Shown here: positions 52,180 to 61,559 of the stretch, one piece after another | Position numbering within the stretch: position 1 is the first letter of the stretch | Layout: the number at the start of each line of letters is the position of its first letter | Origin: Lachancea dasiensis | Taxonomy: Eukaryota > Ascomycota > Saccharomycetes > Saccharomycetales > Saccharomycetaceae | DNA: 64,000 nt | Assembly (NCBI GenBank): GCA_900074725.1 | Contig: LT598458.1 | Coordinates: forward strand, 124,001-188,000 | Reading direction: 5' to 3' | Made by a program: the position numbers and the translations under genes | The notes under the pieces: generated by a model | What the model saw: only the letters and a program-made list of their open reading frames with translations | Told to the model about the DNA's origin: nothing | Databases searched by the model: none

Positions 52180-52227
52180 CTGCCAGCCGGGTCTGCCGGT
52201 TTGTTTGACGGCAGGCCCGGGTGGCAG
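52180..52227. repeat. GC-rich 19-bp hairpin with 10-base loop
   Basis: Arms 52180-52198 and 52209-52227 pair at 17 of 19 positions by Watson-Crick rules, with one G-T pair and one mismatch; the loop is GTTTGTTTGA. It lies about 180 bases upstream of the GUD1 ATG. It could be a transcribed structure or a recombination relic. Confidence 0.8.
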
Positions 52228-53601
52228 TTCCGCAGCGATGAATTAACAAAGTTAACAATGAAAAAATGGGCAAACCCGCAAGAGTAACAACAATTACGGT
52301 GACGCTGACCATCGTTACTTTTTGTTATGGTGGCGTTCATGGTCTTTGCATTATTCCCGCTGCTTTCATGCGCGTACAAGTCTGTATGAGACTCTAGCTA
52401 TGGAATGGATTTAAATGCAACGCGAGGTTCGGCAGGAAAAGATGTCATCCTATTGAAAGCATCATCTTTGAAGGCTCGAAATAAGACAGGCATTAGGAGA
52501 CCCCCGCAAGCACCTGTGTTTCACTTATGCTGTGTGGGGGCGATGCGACACGTTAGTCCAAAGTGACATTACCGACGTTCATGAAGTGAAAAGGGTAAGC
52601 TCGAGTAAACTCGAGTAGCCAGCCTATTAGGACTACGAGTAGAGTAAACAAATTCGTATAATGTTGTACTACCTCCATTCGTATCGTCCAAGATGTCGCG
52701 GGCCAACGTGGGCAAGCATCTGTAGATCAAACCATGGCATAGGGGCTGCCCTACACAGTGAAGCTGTATCGGCAGTGCAGTTCTGTGCATCAAGCCCGAA
52801 GCGGTGGTCTCATTGTATTGGAGCGAGTCAACGTCGGCAGTAGAAGACTTGCTGGACGGTTGGTTTGATTCGTTGATAGACATCGTGTATAATATTCTGA
52901 CTGCTTCATACTAAATCTGCAGCTTGTAAAGCGACTGCTAGCTATCTCTCCGTGATTATGTGGGCTATACGCGTGGGCCATGTCGAAGACACATGGCCGG
53001 TGCCTATCCAAAATTCTGACGAACGAAATCTGGGTGCGGGGTGCAGTTGGGGCTTGATAGTCCACCAGCTCCATCCGGCAGAAGCTAATTGAAATGGTCA
53101 GCCAGCTAATTCCGGTGTAGTCGCTGCTCCTCTGACTCTCATTAGGAGATTACTCGCCTGTTACAATTTTATTTTACTGACGTTACCTATATCACTTCGT
53201 ACTACTATGACACTAGGTTGAAGATCACCATCACGCAACTCGATGCCATCCAGAAATTACTAGACCACTAGCGTTCGGTAGTAGTCTAATCAGATTCATT
53301 GCTGGATGGAAGCTCAAATGGATCATAGCTCGAGCGATTTCTTTCGTGTGTAGTGATGTGATTCAATGGGCCTGTGCTCAATCGGTTCTGGTGAGCGTAA
53401 AACCTCCAATATACCCATGTTGAGCCCCTACTCCTGCTATGCAGTAGTCGCTGTATCTCCAGCTCAAACTGGTCGTCCACATATCTTCAAAACTGACGTT
53501 TTATAGGCATTCCCGCACTCGGGACCGAGTTTTAGTACTACGCTGTGAGGGAAAAAACACTTTGGGTCCTAATTAAAAATTGCATATTTAAGAACAAAAA
53601 G

Positions 53602-53608
53602 CCAATCA
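53602..53608 (+). promoter_or_regulatory. CCAAT box (CCAATCA) upstream of KGD2
   Basis: This matches the Hap2/3/4/5 core, about 275 bases before KGD2. KGD2 is under HAP control in S. cerevisiae. One short site only. Confidence 0.35.
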
Positions 53609-53883
53609 TCGTGCTTAATCCACTCACATAAGAAATCGAAGACATACTTCAATCATTTTCTCAGGTACTTGGATACAACATAGCACTGGACATTTTGCAG
53701 ATTCAGCGTAGTGCTACTTATATTCTTTTACACCAGAGAAAACTCGTCAATACGGCCTTTTTTGAACGTTCAAGCTTCCCCGCTCGTTCTCACAGCTCCT
53801 TACAGACTTCAGCTATAATTAGAGGCTAAACCTTTGCCCTATCACTTTTTCCCTAAGGTCAAATTCCCATCTTTCACTCCGCG

Positions 53884-55167
53884 ATGTTGAGATCGAGTGT
53901 TAAAGTTGCCAGACCAGCGTTAAGCTCTGGCGTCAACAGACGGATGTTGAGCTTCGCCGCCCCACAATTCGGTGGTGTCTTACAGTCCAAGAAAGCGCAA
54001 CTGCAGAACTTCAGACTGTCGAGCTCGAGATACGAGTCGACAATCGTCAAGGTTCCTCCCATGGCCGAATCTCTTACTGAAGGCTCCTTAAAGGAATTTA
54101 CTAAACAAGTTGGCGAATACATCAAGCAGGATGAGCTTTTGGCCACCATCGAGACCGACAAAATTGACGTCGAGGTCAATGCGCCAACCACCGGGAAAGT
54201 CACCAAATTGAACTTCCAGCCGGATGACACTGTCACTGTGGGCGACGATTTGGCTGAGATCGAGGCCGGTGAAGCACCTGCTGAAGGAGCAGGTGTTTCC
54301 GAACAAAAGGAGGCTCCTCAACCAGAACAAAAGGAAGAGAAGGCTGCCCCTGCTCCAGAACCAAAACAAGAGCCAAAACAAGAGGAAACTAAAAAGACCA
54401 CTCCTCCACCTCCACAACCTAAGAAAGAGGCTGCTCCAAAGCAACAAAGTGCTCCTGTCGCCAGCTTCTCTCGTTCCGAGCAAAAGGTCAAAATGAACCG
54501 TATGCGTTTGAGAATCGCTGAAAGACTGAAGGAGTCTCAAAACACAGCTGCCTCTTTGACAACTTTCAACGAATGTGACATGTCTGCTTTGATGGATATG
54601 CGCAAGTTATATAAGGACGAGATCATTAAGAAGACCGGTACTAAGTTTGGGTTCATGGGTCTGTTCGCTAAGGCTTGCACTTTGGCTGCCAAAGACGTTC
54701 CAGCTGTCAACGCTGCTATTGATGGAGACCAAATTGTGTATCGTGATTACACTGATATCTCCGTCGCTGTCGCCACACCTAAAGGTTTGGTTACCCCTGT
54801 GGTTCGTAATGCAGAATCCTTGTCCGTTTTGGAAGTTGAAGAGGAAATTTCTCGTCTAGGTAAGAAGGCTCGTGACGGAAAGCTAACATTGGAAGACATG
54901 GCTGGTGGTACTTTCACCATTTCTAACGGTGGTGTTTTTGGCTCCCTGTACGGAACCCCTATCATAAACCTACCTCAAAGTGCCGTTTTGGGTCTGCATG
55001 GTGTCAAGGAAAGACCAGTTACCGTTAATGGTCAAATTGTTTCGAGACCTATGATGTACTTGGCTTTGACATATGACCACAGACTCTTGGATGGCAGAGA
55101 AGCAGTTACATTCTTGAAGACTGTCAAGGAACTGATTGAGGATCCAAGAAAGATGATGCTAATGTAA
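53884..55167 (+). CDS. KGD2: Dihydrolipoyllysine succinyltransferase (E2 of 2-oxoglutarate dehydrogenase)
   Basis: This is the E2 core of the mitochondrial 2-oxoglutarate dehydrogenase complex in the TCA cycle; it moves the succinyl group from E1 to CoA. A mitochondrial targeting N-terminus (about 1-50, rich in Arg and Ser) is followed by one lipoyl domain (about 52-125), with the lipoylated Lys93 in [10 protein letters not shown] Pro/Glu/Lys/Ala linker (about 130-195) has no clear E1/E3-binding domain, as usual for this E2. The catalytic domain (about 200-427) carries [12 protein letters not shown] with the active-site His and Asp. The 427 residues compare with 463 in S. cerevisiae. It is convergent with the kinase gene, as with KGD2-EKI1 (YDR148-YDR147). 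Confidence 0.96.
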   Translation: MLRSSVKVARPALSSGVNRRMLSFAAPQFGGVLQSKKAQLQNFRLSSSRYESTIVKVPPMAESLTEGSLKEFTKQVGEYIKQDELLATIETDKIDVEVNAPTTGKVTKLNFQPDDTVTVGDDLAEIEAGEAPAEGAGVSEQKEAPQPEQKEEKAAPAPEPKQEPKQEETKKTTPPPPQPKKEAAPKQQSAPVASFSRSEQKVKMNRMRLRIAERLKESQNTAASLTTFNECDMSALMDMRKLYKDEIIKKTGTKFGFMGLFAKACTLAAKDVPAVNAAIDGDQIVYRDYTDISVAVATPKGLVTPVVRNAESLSVLEVEEEISRLGKKARDGKLTLEDMAGGTFTISNGGVFGSLYGTPIINLPQSAVLGLHGVKERPVTVNGQIVSRPMMYLALTYDHRLLDGREAVTFLKTVKELIEDPRKMMLM

Positions 55168-55465
55168 AAGCATTTATGGGTGCATCAATATAAGCATGGG
55201 AACCGGTCTCAAAGCAACTTCTAGAGGCTCAACGGAGTTGTGACCTGTAAGACGGCCGAGAACTTCTGAAATTTTGTCTTCATTTTTAAAATATGCATGA
55301 AAGCATAGCCATATAATACGCATGATAGTGGACGCCCCCAAAAGCATTACCAGAGTCAAGCGGAAGCCAGGAACTTGACCTTTCCAAGCTTCAAAGTATT
55401 TATCATTTATTTATCCTTTGTTTTTTAAATTCCATTCTGTTAAGGGTCTTATTGAATTAGCGAGC

Positions 55466-57079
55466 TCATAAAAAGGTAATATCTAGATACTTTACATCAT
55501 GACAATCAGGGAGCTCCTCTTTGTTGACAAGGCCAAGTTGAAGCATATCTCCCCAGAAAATAGCCATTCTTTCCCTGCCAAAATCGAGGTTGTCAAATGA
55601 ATCACTATCCACACCTTCCGTAACGTCATCGCCATCGGCACCTGCTTCTTCGCCATCACTATCGAAAGTAATAACGTACTTTTCTCCACCAGGGCCTTCC
55701 TCAACTGCTTTTTCCTTCTTCACTTCATTCAACGCACCGCTTTGTATAATTCCCCAAGTTGCCCAGTGTAGATTGACACTACCTCTTTGTCTAATCACAT
55801 CGTTGTAGAGATCTTTAACTTCTTCATCTATACTCTTCTGCTGGGGTTGGCGTTTGTGTGAAGCGTAGGAATACATGAAGTTTAGTAATTCTTCCTTGTT
55901 TGGGTAGATGCTTGCGTCTGCTTTTGAAGGCTCTGCACTGTTATAGTCGCATGTCCACTCACAAAAATGATCTGCCAAGTCAAAGGCTGCTCTATTTGCG
56001 CCAGCATATTCAAAATCAATGACAATCAACTTGGAATCTTGCTGTTTCTCTTGATTGGATGGCCTTATTATTTGTTCCAGTGAAACATTGGACGAAGTAG
56101 GGAAAAGTGAGTCGCAAGTATCCGCAGATGCAGCTGATGAGACGGGGGTTGCAGCGGACGGTACGACAGGCGAGGAGAGGAGCAAATTTCCGTGTTGTGC
56201 ATCATTGTGACAGAACACCAGAGAATGTGGACCATCCTGGTACGCTTCGTCTAACCATGCGCGGTACCGAGCCACAGCGTCCAGAAAAAAAGGCCAATCT
56301 TTACACATTAGGTTCTTCCTTACATTTTTGCCGTCTTTGCACCATTTCGATCCGCTAATACTCTTTATCCACTTGTCTAATCTCTGTAAGCTACACGATC
56401 CTTGCGCCACCTCGAAGGGTAGGAGTGGGACCCCGCAATGTAACTCTTTCATTCTCCTGGCTATTCTTTGTGAAGTTTTCCATTCGCGCACTTCTTCGGC
56501 CAACAAGTTTCTGGAGTTTTCGAGAAACTGCTCGAAGCGGCCGTTCGTGAAGCATCCATACAATTTGGGCCCCACATTGTGGGAAGACAAACGTGCTATA
56601 ACTTGTAATTCATAGTCTCTGTCGATGAGATTCACCACGTTAGGACCATACACCCGTAGCAACAGCGAGGGCAAAGTGGGATACTGCACCTTAAAAATTG
56701 CGTTGGTTAGCGCGCAGGTAATCTTAGTCATAGACACAGACTCTGGCTTCAAGTGCGTTGTGTTAGACTTCTTATTGTACCACTTGGGAACACGCAGCGC
56801 TTGCGCCAAATTCAGCACGTCTTTCTTCAAGTACTCCAGTGGAAGAGTGACGTTCAGCGTCCCCTTCACAAACGGCACATCAATCGTCTCATGCGGGCCA
56901 CCGTCCAAATTCAGGTGGCCCAGTGTCTGCGAGATATCAAGGTCAGCACTAATGGTACGTACGAGCCTGGGCGATGATTTGACCCGTGGCAACGATTGTC
57001 TACGACCACTGCTGGCGGACCTTGATCCCGATCTTGATCTTGACCTTGCGTGTCTCGACCTTGAGGGCTTTTCCTGCAT
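55466..57079 (-). CDS. CKI1: Choline/ethanolamine kinase (ancestor of CKI1 and EKI1)
   Basis: This enzyme makes phosphocholine or phosphoethanolamine from ATP, the first step of the Kennedy pathway to phosphatidylcholine and phosphatidylethanolamine. From the ATG at 57079 it has 537 residues; an ATG at 57136 is less likely. The kinase core is about 95-450. The Brenner motif is SLVFCHNDAQHGNLLL, and the choline-kinase motif is LIVIDFEYAGANRAAFDLADHFCEW. The C-terminal AIFWGDMLQLGLVNKEELPD region is also typical. The N-terminus has Arg-Ser repeats. Neighbours on the left match EKI1 (KGD2) and on the right match CKI1 (USB1, ACE2), so this is the unduplicated gene; substrate preference cannot be read from it. 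Confidence 0.94.
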   Translation of the reverse strand: MQEKPSRSRHARSRSRSGSRSASSGRRQSLPRVKSSPRLVRTISADLDISQTLGHLNLDGGPHETIDVPFVKGTLNVTLPLEYLKKDVLNLAQALRVPKWYNKKSNTTHLKPESVSMTKITCALTNAIFKVQYPTLPSLLLRVYGPNVVNLIDRDYELQVIARLSSHNVGPKLYGCFTNGRFEQFLENSRNLLAEEVREWKTSQRIARRMKELHCGVPLLPFEVAQGSCSLQRLDKWIKSISGSKWCKDGKNVRKNLMCKDWPFFLDAVARYRAWLDEAYQDGPHSLVFCHNDAQHGNLLLSSPVVPSAATPVSSAASADTCDSLFPTSSNVSLEQIIRPSNQEKQQDSKLIVIDFEYAGANRAAFDLADHFCEWTCDYNSAEPSKADASIYPNKEELLNFMYSYASHKRQPQQKSIDEEVKDLYNDVIRQRGSVNLHWATWGIIQSGALNEVKKEKAVEEGPGGEKYVITFDSDGEEAGADGDDVTEGVDSDSFDNLDFGRERMAIFWGDMLQLGLVNKEELPDCHDVKYLDITFL

Positions 57080-57472
57080 ATTCGTCACCAATATTGACTT
57101 ATAGTAGTAAATATATGTGAAGCCTTTTTCCTGCAAAAGTCTCCCTATAGCAGTGGTGTTTGCTGGTTCAACTCTTACAGTAAAGTAAAAGTCTGTTGTT
57201 CAAGTCAAGTTGGCTTTACTATATCTTCAAATATTTCCATGTGAAAAATATGCTGAAGTTACATGCCCTTCGTAAAGGAAACCAAGGGACCAAAAAAGAG
57301 AACTAGTCACAGCGAGCACTCTGGTTCGAACCATCCGGCAAGCATTTTATAGGGAAGTGCGAGCAAAACCGGTATCTTAGTCTGCTTGTCCAGTAGTGCA
57401 GTAGTACTCTCGTTCTGGTGGTAATCGTCCAGCCGAAAGGAAAACGTCTCTATCAAAGTTAGTGTTGGGTTC
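57080..57472. other. Divergent promoter region of the kinase and USB1
   Basis: No gene is seen. It contains a UAS-INO-like element at 57238-57247. Confidence 0.5.
57238..57247 (+). promoter_or_regulatory. UAS-INO (ICRE)-like element CATGTGAAAA
   Basis: Nine of ten bases match CATGTGAAAT, the Ino2/Ino4 site of phospholipid genes. It lies about 160 bases upstream of the kinase ATG. CKI1 and EKI1 respond to inositol in S. cerevisiae, which supports function. Confidence 0.55.
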
Positions 57473-58372
57473 ATGAACCTACTAGACCAGTACCTGAGCG
57501 AAGAAGAAGAAGAAGAAGTCAAGTCAAAAGCCGCATTAGAAAGAGGCATTGGTATACGTGACAGCCAGCCGCGTTTGAAACCTTTGCCGGATCAAATTCT
57601 AGATAAATATCATATCAGTCCCAATATCGAAAAATATAGCGGGGAAGATATGAACACAATTGCGCGGGGCTGGACTAGCTTCGCGTTTGTTGAAATGCGA
57701 CCTTCGCATCGGCAGCGCTTGCAGATTGACTCGCTGGTGCACACCGTGGGCCTGCAATTGAGGTCGGAAATAGGACTGGAATTCCAGCCCTTGCATATCA
57801 GTGAGCTGGGATCGCCGCTACCATTACATGTGTCCCTGGGACCAAACTTCAGCTTCCAAACCTCCCAAGAGCTAAATGCGTTTGCGCAGATGCTGCAGGT
57901 CGAAACTTGGCAGAAAATGAATGCCCCGTTCGAAGTGGGTTTTGAGCCCATACTGCAAATCTACGACAATGTGGACCGCAATGCCTTGTTTCTCGCGCTG
58001 GACGTTTCACAGTCCGTGAAAAACTCTCATATTCGTCGACTTTGGACGGCCGTCCAAGAAAGCCTGGACTTTTCTCGCCGTTCCGATGAATGTGCGGCTT
58101 CCCGATGTGCCTGGACTTTCGAACGGTCACATATGTCAATCGCCAGAGCATTTCTCAAACCACCATCTATCAAGGCCGCGGGGGGTCACACAAGTGCTGA
58201 GCGAACGTTGGATGCGCAGTATCGCCGGACTATCGAACAGCTCAATATGCTCTTGGCAAATCGCCCGGTGGACCGCAGCGTGCTGGACTCCTTGAGATTT
58301 CAATGTAGTGGAATCAAGCTGACAAAACAAAGGTCCAACTTGTGGATCCCCTTCGGCTCGGACACCCAGTAG
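57473..58372 (+). CDS. USB1: U6 snRNA 3' phosphodiesterase Usb1
   Basis: Usb1 is a 2H phosphoesterase that trims the oligo(U) end of U6 snRNA. The 299 residues compare with about 290 in S. cerevisiae. The two catalytic H-x-S motifs are LHVSLG (His119, Ser121) and SHMSIA (His220, Ser222), spaced as in the family. The N-terminus starts MNLLDQYLSEEEEEEV. It runs divergently from the kinase gene and is followed by ACE2 and DIP2, as with YLR132C in S. cerevisiae. Confidence 0.93.
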   Translation: MNLLDQYLSEEEEEEVKSKAALERGIGIRDSQPRLKPLPDQILDKYHISPNIEKYSGEDMNTIARGWTSFAFVEMRPSHRQRLQIDSLVHTVGLQLRSEIGLEFQPLHISELGSPLPLHVSLGPNFSFQTSQELNAFAQMLQVETWQKMNAPFEVGFEPILQIYDNVDRNALFLALDVSQSVKNSHIRRLWTAVQESLDFSRRSDECAASRCAWTFERSHMSIARAFLKPPSIKAAGGHTSAERTLDAQYRRTIEQLNMLLANRPVDRSVLDSLRFQCSGIKLTKQRSNLWIPFGSDTQ

Positions 58373-59116
58373 TGGACGCCCGTCAAATGCCAAGATGTTC
58401 AACTCGAGGCGCTTGTGTACCGCCGATATGCATAGATCATGTACAAATAAGGCAATGTGCTATTATGTCAGCACGTCGGTGCATAACCGCCGATTTGTAT
58501 CACGTGAATATGGTGTGATATATTTGCATGTGTGATTGTTTTTGAATTGCCCAATGGGGGGAAATAACAACATTACCACTTTCGGTGTTAGATCTTCAGA
58601 GTAAATCTCGATGTCCAAATCAACTCATCTTGACTATCCCTCACGAGAGACACCTCCAAAGAAGTATTGAATTGCTACAAACTTAACCCACTTATAGTCA
58701 CTATAGGCCAAACGGGGTTTTCAAAACATACTGAAAAGTGGTCATTGATTGTTGGTAATCCAATTAGTTGCTCTGTACATCAGATCAGCCCGGCACCCGA
58801 TACACTGGACTTTCATATTTTTGACACACTGACGGACTCGAAGCTTCTGCAAACAGAGTCTCGACGTTATACCATACTATCGGTGAACTTGTGAGTGAAA
58901 CGGATTTTATCGAGAGATTTAGGGCACCAAAGGTGCTGACACGACACCTTACTTGAATGCTTTACATTGTTTAAAAGCATTTAATAAGCGCTACATTGTA
59001 TAACAAAGTTCAAGAGCAAGGATACTTCGATCGAGGACCAGGAGTCGCATTCACTGACACTTAGCTTAAATTTCGCTTCCTCGTTCCCCGTTGATAGCCT
59101 CTTTTTAACACGAAAT
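58373..59116. other. Intergenic: USB1 3' side and ACE2 promoter
   Basis: No gene is seen. A palindromic E-box TCACGTGA lies at 58500-58507, a site type for Cbf1 or Pho4. Confidence 0.5.
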
Positions 59117-61471
59117 ATGACCTCAATGAGAAACCAGTGGTACAACAACGCTGACCTTTTGAACTTGGAGAGTACCGAGGCGGCAGATGTGGACTTCACC
59201 GGAAATCTAAACACAGTCCTTGATCCTGGCTTTGAGGCCAAGAATTACGACAATCTTAATAGTACTCTCGCGGATACTGACCTGGGAAAACATTTCTCTA
59301 GCAATTATGAAGACATTGACGAATTTCTCACTCAGGAACTGAAAGATTTGGATATTCCTATGATACCCCAGAACTTTACGTCACAAACTGAGATTGGATA
59401 CCATGCTGGGTACGACGCGGTCTGGAACCGCGAAAATGAACGTGCCGCTGACACTCCCAGAAAATCACACAAGCGTGGCCCCAGCGGAACTGCGATTTTT
59501 GGGTTTGCAAACCATAATAAACAGCTAAGTCTTTCAAAAATCGGAAGTGAGGACTTCGTCCCTGATGGGAGTTGCTACGCAGATCAATCCTCTAGCGACG
59601 ACCCTCGCCAGCTCGAAAAGGATTATAACTCGCATGGGAGCAGCTTAAATACATTGATTTTGAAACAGCAGGAAGAATTGAGGTTAGCATTGGAAAGACA
59701 ACAGCATATGAATTCGCAGCTAGAAAAACAGTTGAGATCCAGTCAGCAGCAACAGCAGCAGCTCCAAATGGCTCTCGAGGAGCAAGCTATTGCAGCTAAA
59801 CATATATCTTTGAGCAGGTCCCCAATGAAAACTCCATCATCAAGAACATCGCAGCCAGACGAGAAGAATATTATTGTCACTAGCAACAGTAAGAATGGTG
59901 TTTACAAATTTCCGCCACCTCCAGAGATTCGCGATCAAAATGGAGTAATTTCGCCCGTTTCAGGAACCTCCGTCAACGGCTCTCCCTGCCGCAAGAGTCA
60001 GCAAAATTCAAAAAGTCGTTTGCTGCACTTAAATGGCCATACTAGCTATAGCGACAGCGGTGACGACTACTCCAGTCCAGAGAATATCTTTGGATTAGTC
60101 AATAATAAGCCTCAGATCTCCACGGACACCGTCGAAAGGATGAGCAAGTACTTTGAGAAGATGAACGGTCAGCGCATTAATGGACAAGATCGTACCAACG
60201 CCAAAAATCCGATAACGCCACAACAACAGATAGTGATTGGCCCAGGAATTTCTGCGTCATCATCGCCGCGTGCCGTTGGTCGCCATGCGGCCAAGGAATC
60301 AATTGCGTCGAGCGCCTCGACAATACCACAGCTTCACGAGGAAGACGATCGCAATAATATAGGACAGGGTCCACATGGAGCAGTTGGCTTGGGAATTCAA
60401 ATGAATCCAAAATCTCAGTCCAAATTTTCCCTCAATAAACCCCCGCCTTTGGATCTTTTGCCTACTATACCAGGTTCTTCTGACAACACACCAATGAACA
60501 AGATGTTTTCCACCGGAATGGATCGAAGTGCCTTCCCGCAGAAGCATGTTTTCCAGCATACCCCAGTTAAAAATTCAGTGAACCCCTCCGCAATGGGTCA
60601 ATCTCAGCGTAGATCGCCTCCCTCTAGACCCATTTTCAAATCGTTGAAAGAAGATTTGAAGCCACCTACTGACGAACTTGACCAATACGAGGGCGATGAC
60701 TACGAAGATGAAGAGCCTGAAAGCGAATTTAATGTCGCTCAATCTCTCTCGCCAATATTAAAGTCCCAAGGAAGGTTCGAAGGATCAAGCCCATGCATAA
60801 GTCATGCTAATTCTGATGAAAACAAGTATCCTTATAATCTTGCTGATCATGACCAGGTAGAGCGAGAGCATGATCTACAACATCTAAATCTATCGAAAAT
60901 TACAAAGAAACCAACAACACTGCCACCGGGAGAAATTGACCGCTATGTGCTAGAGTTATCAGATAAGACATTCAAATGTCTTTTCCCCAACTGTGGCAAG
61001 ACATTTAGGCGTCGCTATAATATCCGCTCGCACATACAAACGCATTTAGAAGACAGGCCCTATATCTGCGATTACGAAGGATGCAATAAAGCATTTGTAC
61101 GAAATCATGACTTGATAAGGCATAAAAAGATACATGCAGAGAAATCCTTCATATGTCCTTGTGGTAAAAAGTTTGTCAGGGAAGATGCCCTCATTGTTCA
61201 CCGCAGTAGAATGATATGCGAAGGTGGGAAGAAGTTCAACAATGTAGTAATAAAGAAATCACCTAGAAGGCGAGGACGGCCCAGAAAAGACGGTACTTTT
61301 AGCGGTGCCAGTAGCCCGGTAAAAGAATCCATAGCTCATGGAGATGGTTTAGTTGCCATGCAAATGGAGGAACAGCTTCGAAAGGAACTAATAAAGAATG
61401 GCTTACTGGCCACATCCTACTCCGTTGACAACTTCAATAGGGCTTCTGATGAGGTATATACAGGTAGATAA
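59117..61471 (+). CDS. ACE2: Ace2/Swi5-type zinc-finger transcription factor
   Basis: This is a cell-cycle factor that switches on daughter-specific and early-G1 genes such as those for septum breakdown. It has 784 residues. Three C2H2-type fingers occupy about 615-700 (CLFPNCGKTFRRRYNIRSHIQTH, CDYEGCNKAFVRNHDLIRHKKIH, and CPCGKKFVREDALIVHRSRMIC). The basic SPRRRGRPRKDG that follows fits the NLS controlled by Cdk1. Two Cbk1 sites, HKRGPS (Ser123) and HNKQLS (Ser138), stand almost exactly where Ser122 and Ser137 lie in S. cerevisiae Ace2. YKFP (263-266) fits the Cbk1 docking motif. These features favour Ace2-type control. It represents the single ancestor of ACE2 and SWI5. A Gln-rich stretch lies near 205-216. 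Confidence 0.94.
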   Translation: MTSMRNQWYNNADLLNLESTEAADVDFTGNLNTVLDPGFEAKNYDNLNSTLADTDLGKHFSSNYEDIDEFLTQELKDLDIPMIPQNFTSQTEIGYHAGYDAVWNRENERAADTPRKSHKRGPSGTAIFGFANHNKQLSLSKIGSEDFVPDGSCYADQSSSDDPRQLEKDYNSHGSSLNTLILKQQEELRLALERQQHMNSQLEKQLRSSQQQQQQLQMALEEQAIAAKHISLSRSPMKTPSSRTSQPDEKNIIVTSNSKNGVYKFPPPPEIRDQNGVISPVSGTSVNGSPCRKSQQNSKSRLLHLNGHTSYSDSGDDYSSPENIFGLVNNKPQISTDTVERMSKYFEKMNGQRINGQDRTNAKNPITPQQQIVIGPGISASSSPRAVGRHAAKESIASSASTIPQLHEEDDRNNIGQGPHGAVGLGIQMNPKSQSKFSLNKPPPLDLLPTIPGSSDNTPMNKMFSTGMDRSAFPQKHVFQHTPVKNSVNPSAMGQSQRRSPPSRPIFKSLKEDLKPPTDELDQYEGDDYEDEEPESEFNVAQSLSPILKSQGRFEGSSPCISHANSDENKYPYNLADHDQVEREHDLQHLNLSKITKKPTTLPPGEIDRYVLELSDKTFKCLFPNCGKTFRRRYNIRSHIQTHLEDRPYICDYEGCNKAFVRNHDLIRHKKIHAEKSFICPCGKKFVREDALIVHRSRMICEGGKKFNNVVIKKSPRRRGRPRKDGTFSGASSPVKESIAHGDGLVAMQMEEQLRKELIKNGLLATSYSVDNFNRASDEVYTGR

Positions 61472-61559
61472 AGTCATGATATAAATTAGGAAAATCGTGC
61501 GACGGATACTGAAAGGCGTACATCATCGCACTGTGGAATTATGCAGATCTATATGAGGA

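Larger units (their letters stand above)
51999..53883. other. Divergent 1.9-kb intergenic region between GUD1 and KGD2
   Basis: No gene is recognised; several overlapping short ORFs near 52.6-53.1 kb lack family similarity. The region contains the strong hairpin at 52180-52227 and a CCAAT box near KGD2. The AT-rich half next to KGD2 is promoter-like. Confidence 0.5.

Noticed and set aside
52569-53074. Two overlapping minus-strand ORFs of about 100 codons between GUD1 and KGD2
   Set aside because: They have no family motifs and overlap in different frames, as expected by chance.
57315-57335. GGTTCGAACC resembling a tRNA B box between the kinase and USB1
   Set aside because: No A box, acceptor stem or anticodon arm can be built around it on either strand.
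58499-58560. CDEI-like ATCACGTG followed by TGTTTTTGAATTGCCCAA
   Set aside because: The essential CCG core of CDEIII is absent and the spacing of about 30 bases is far too short for CDEII. I keep it only as an E-box.
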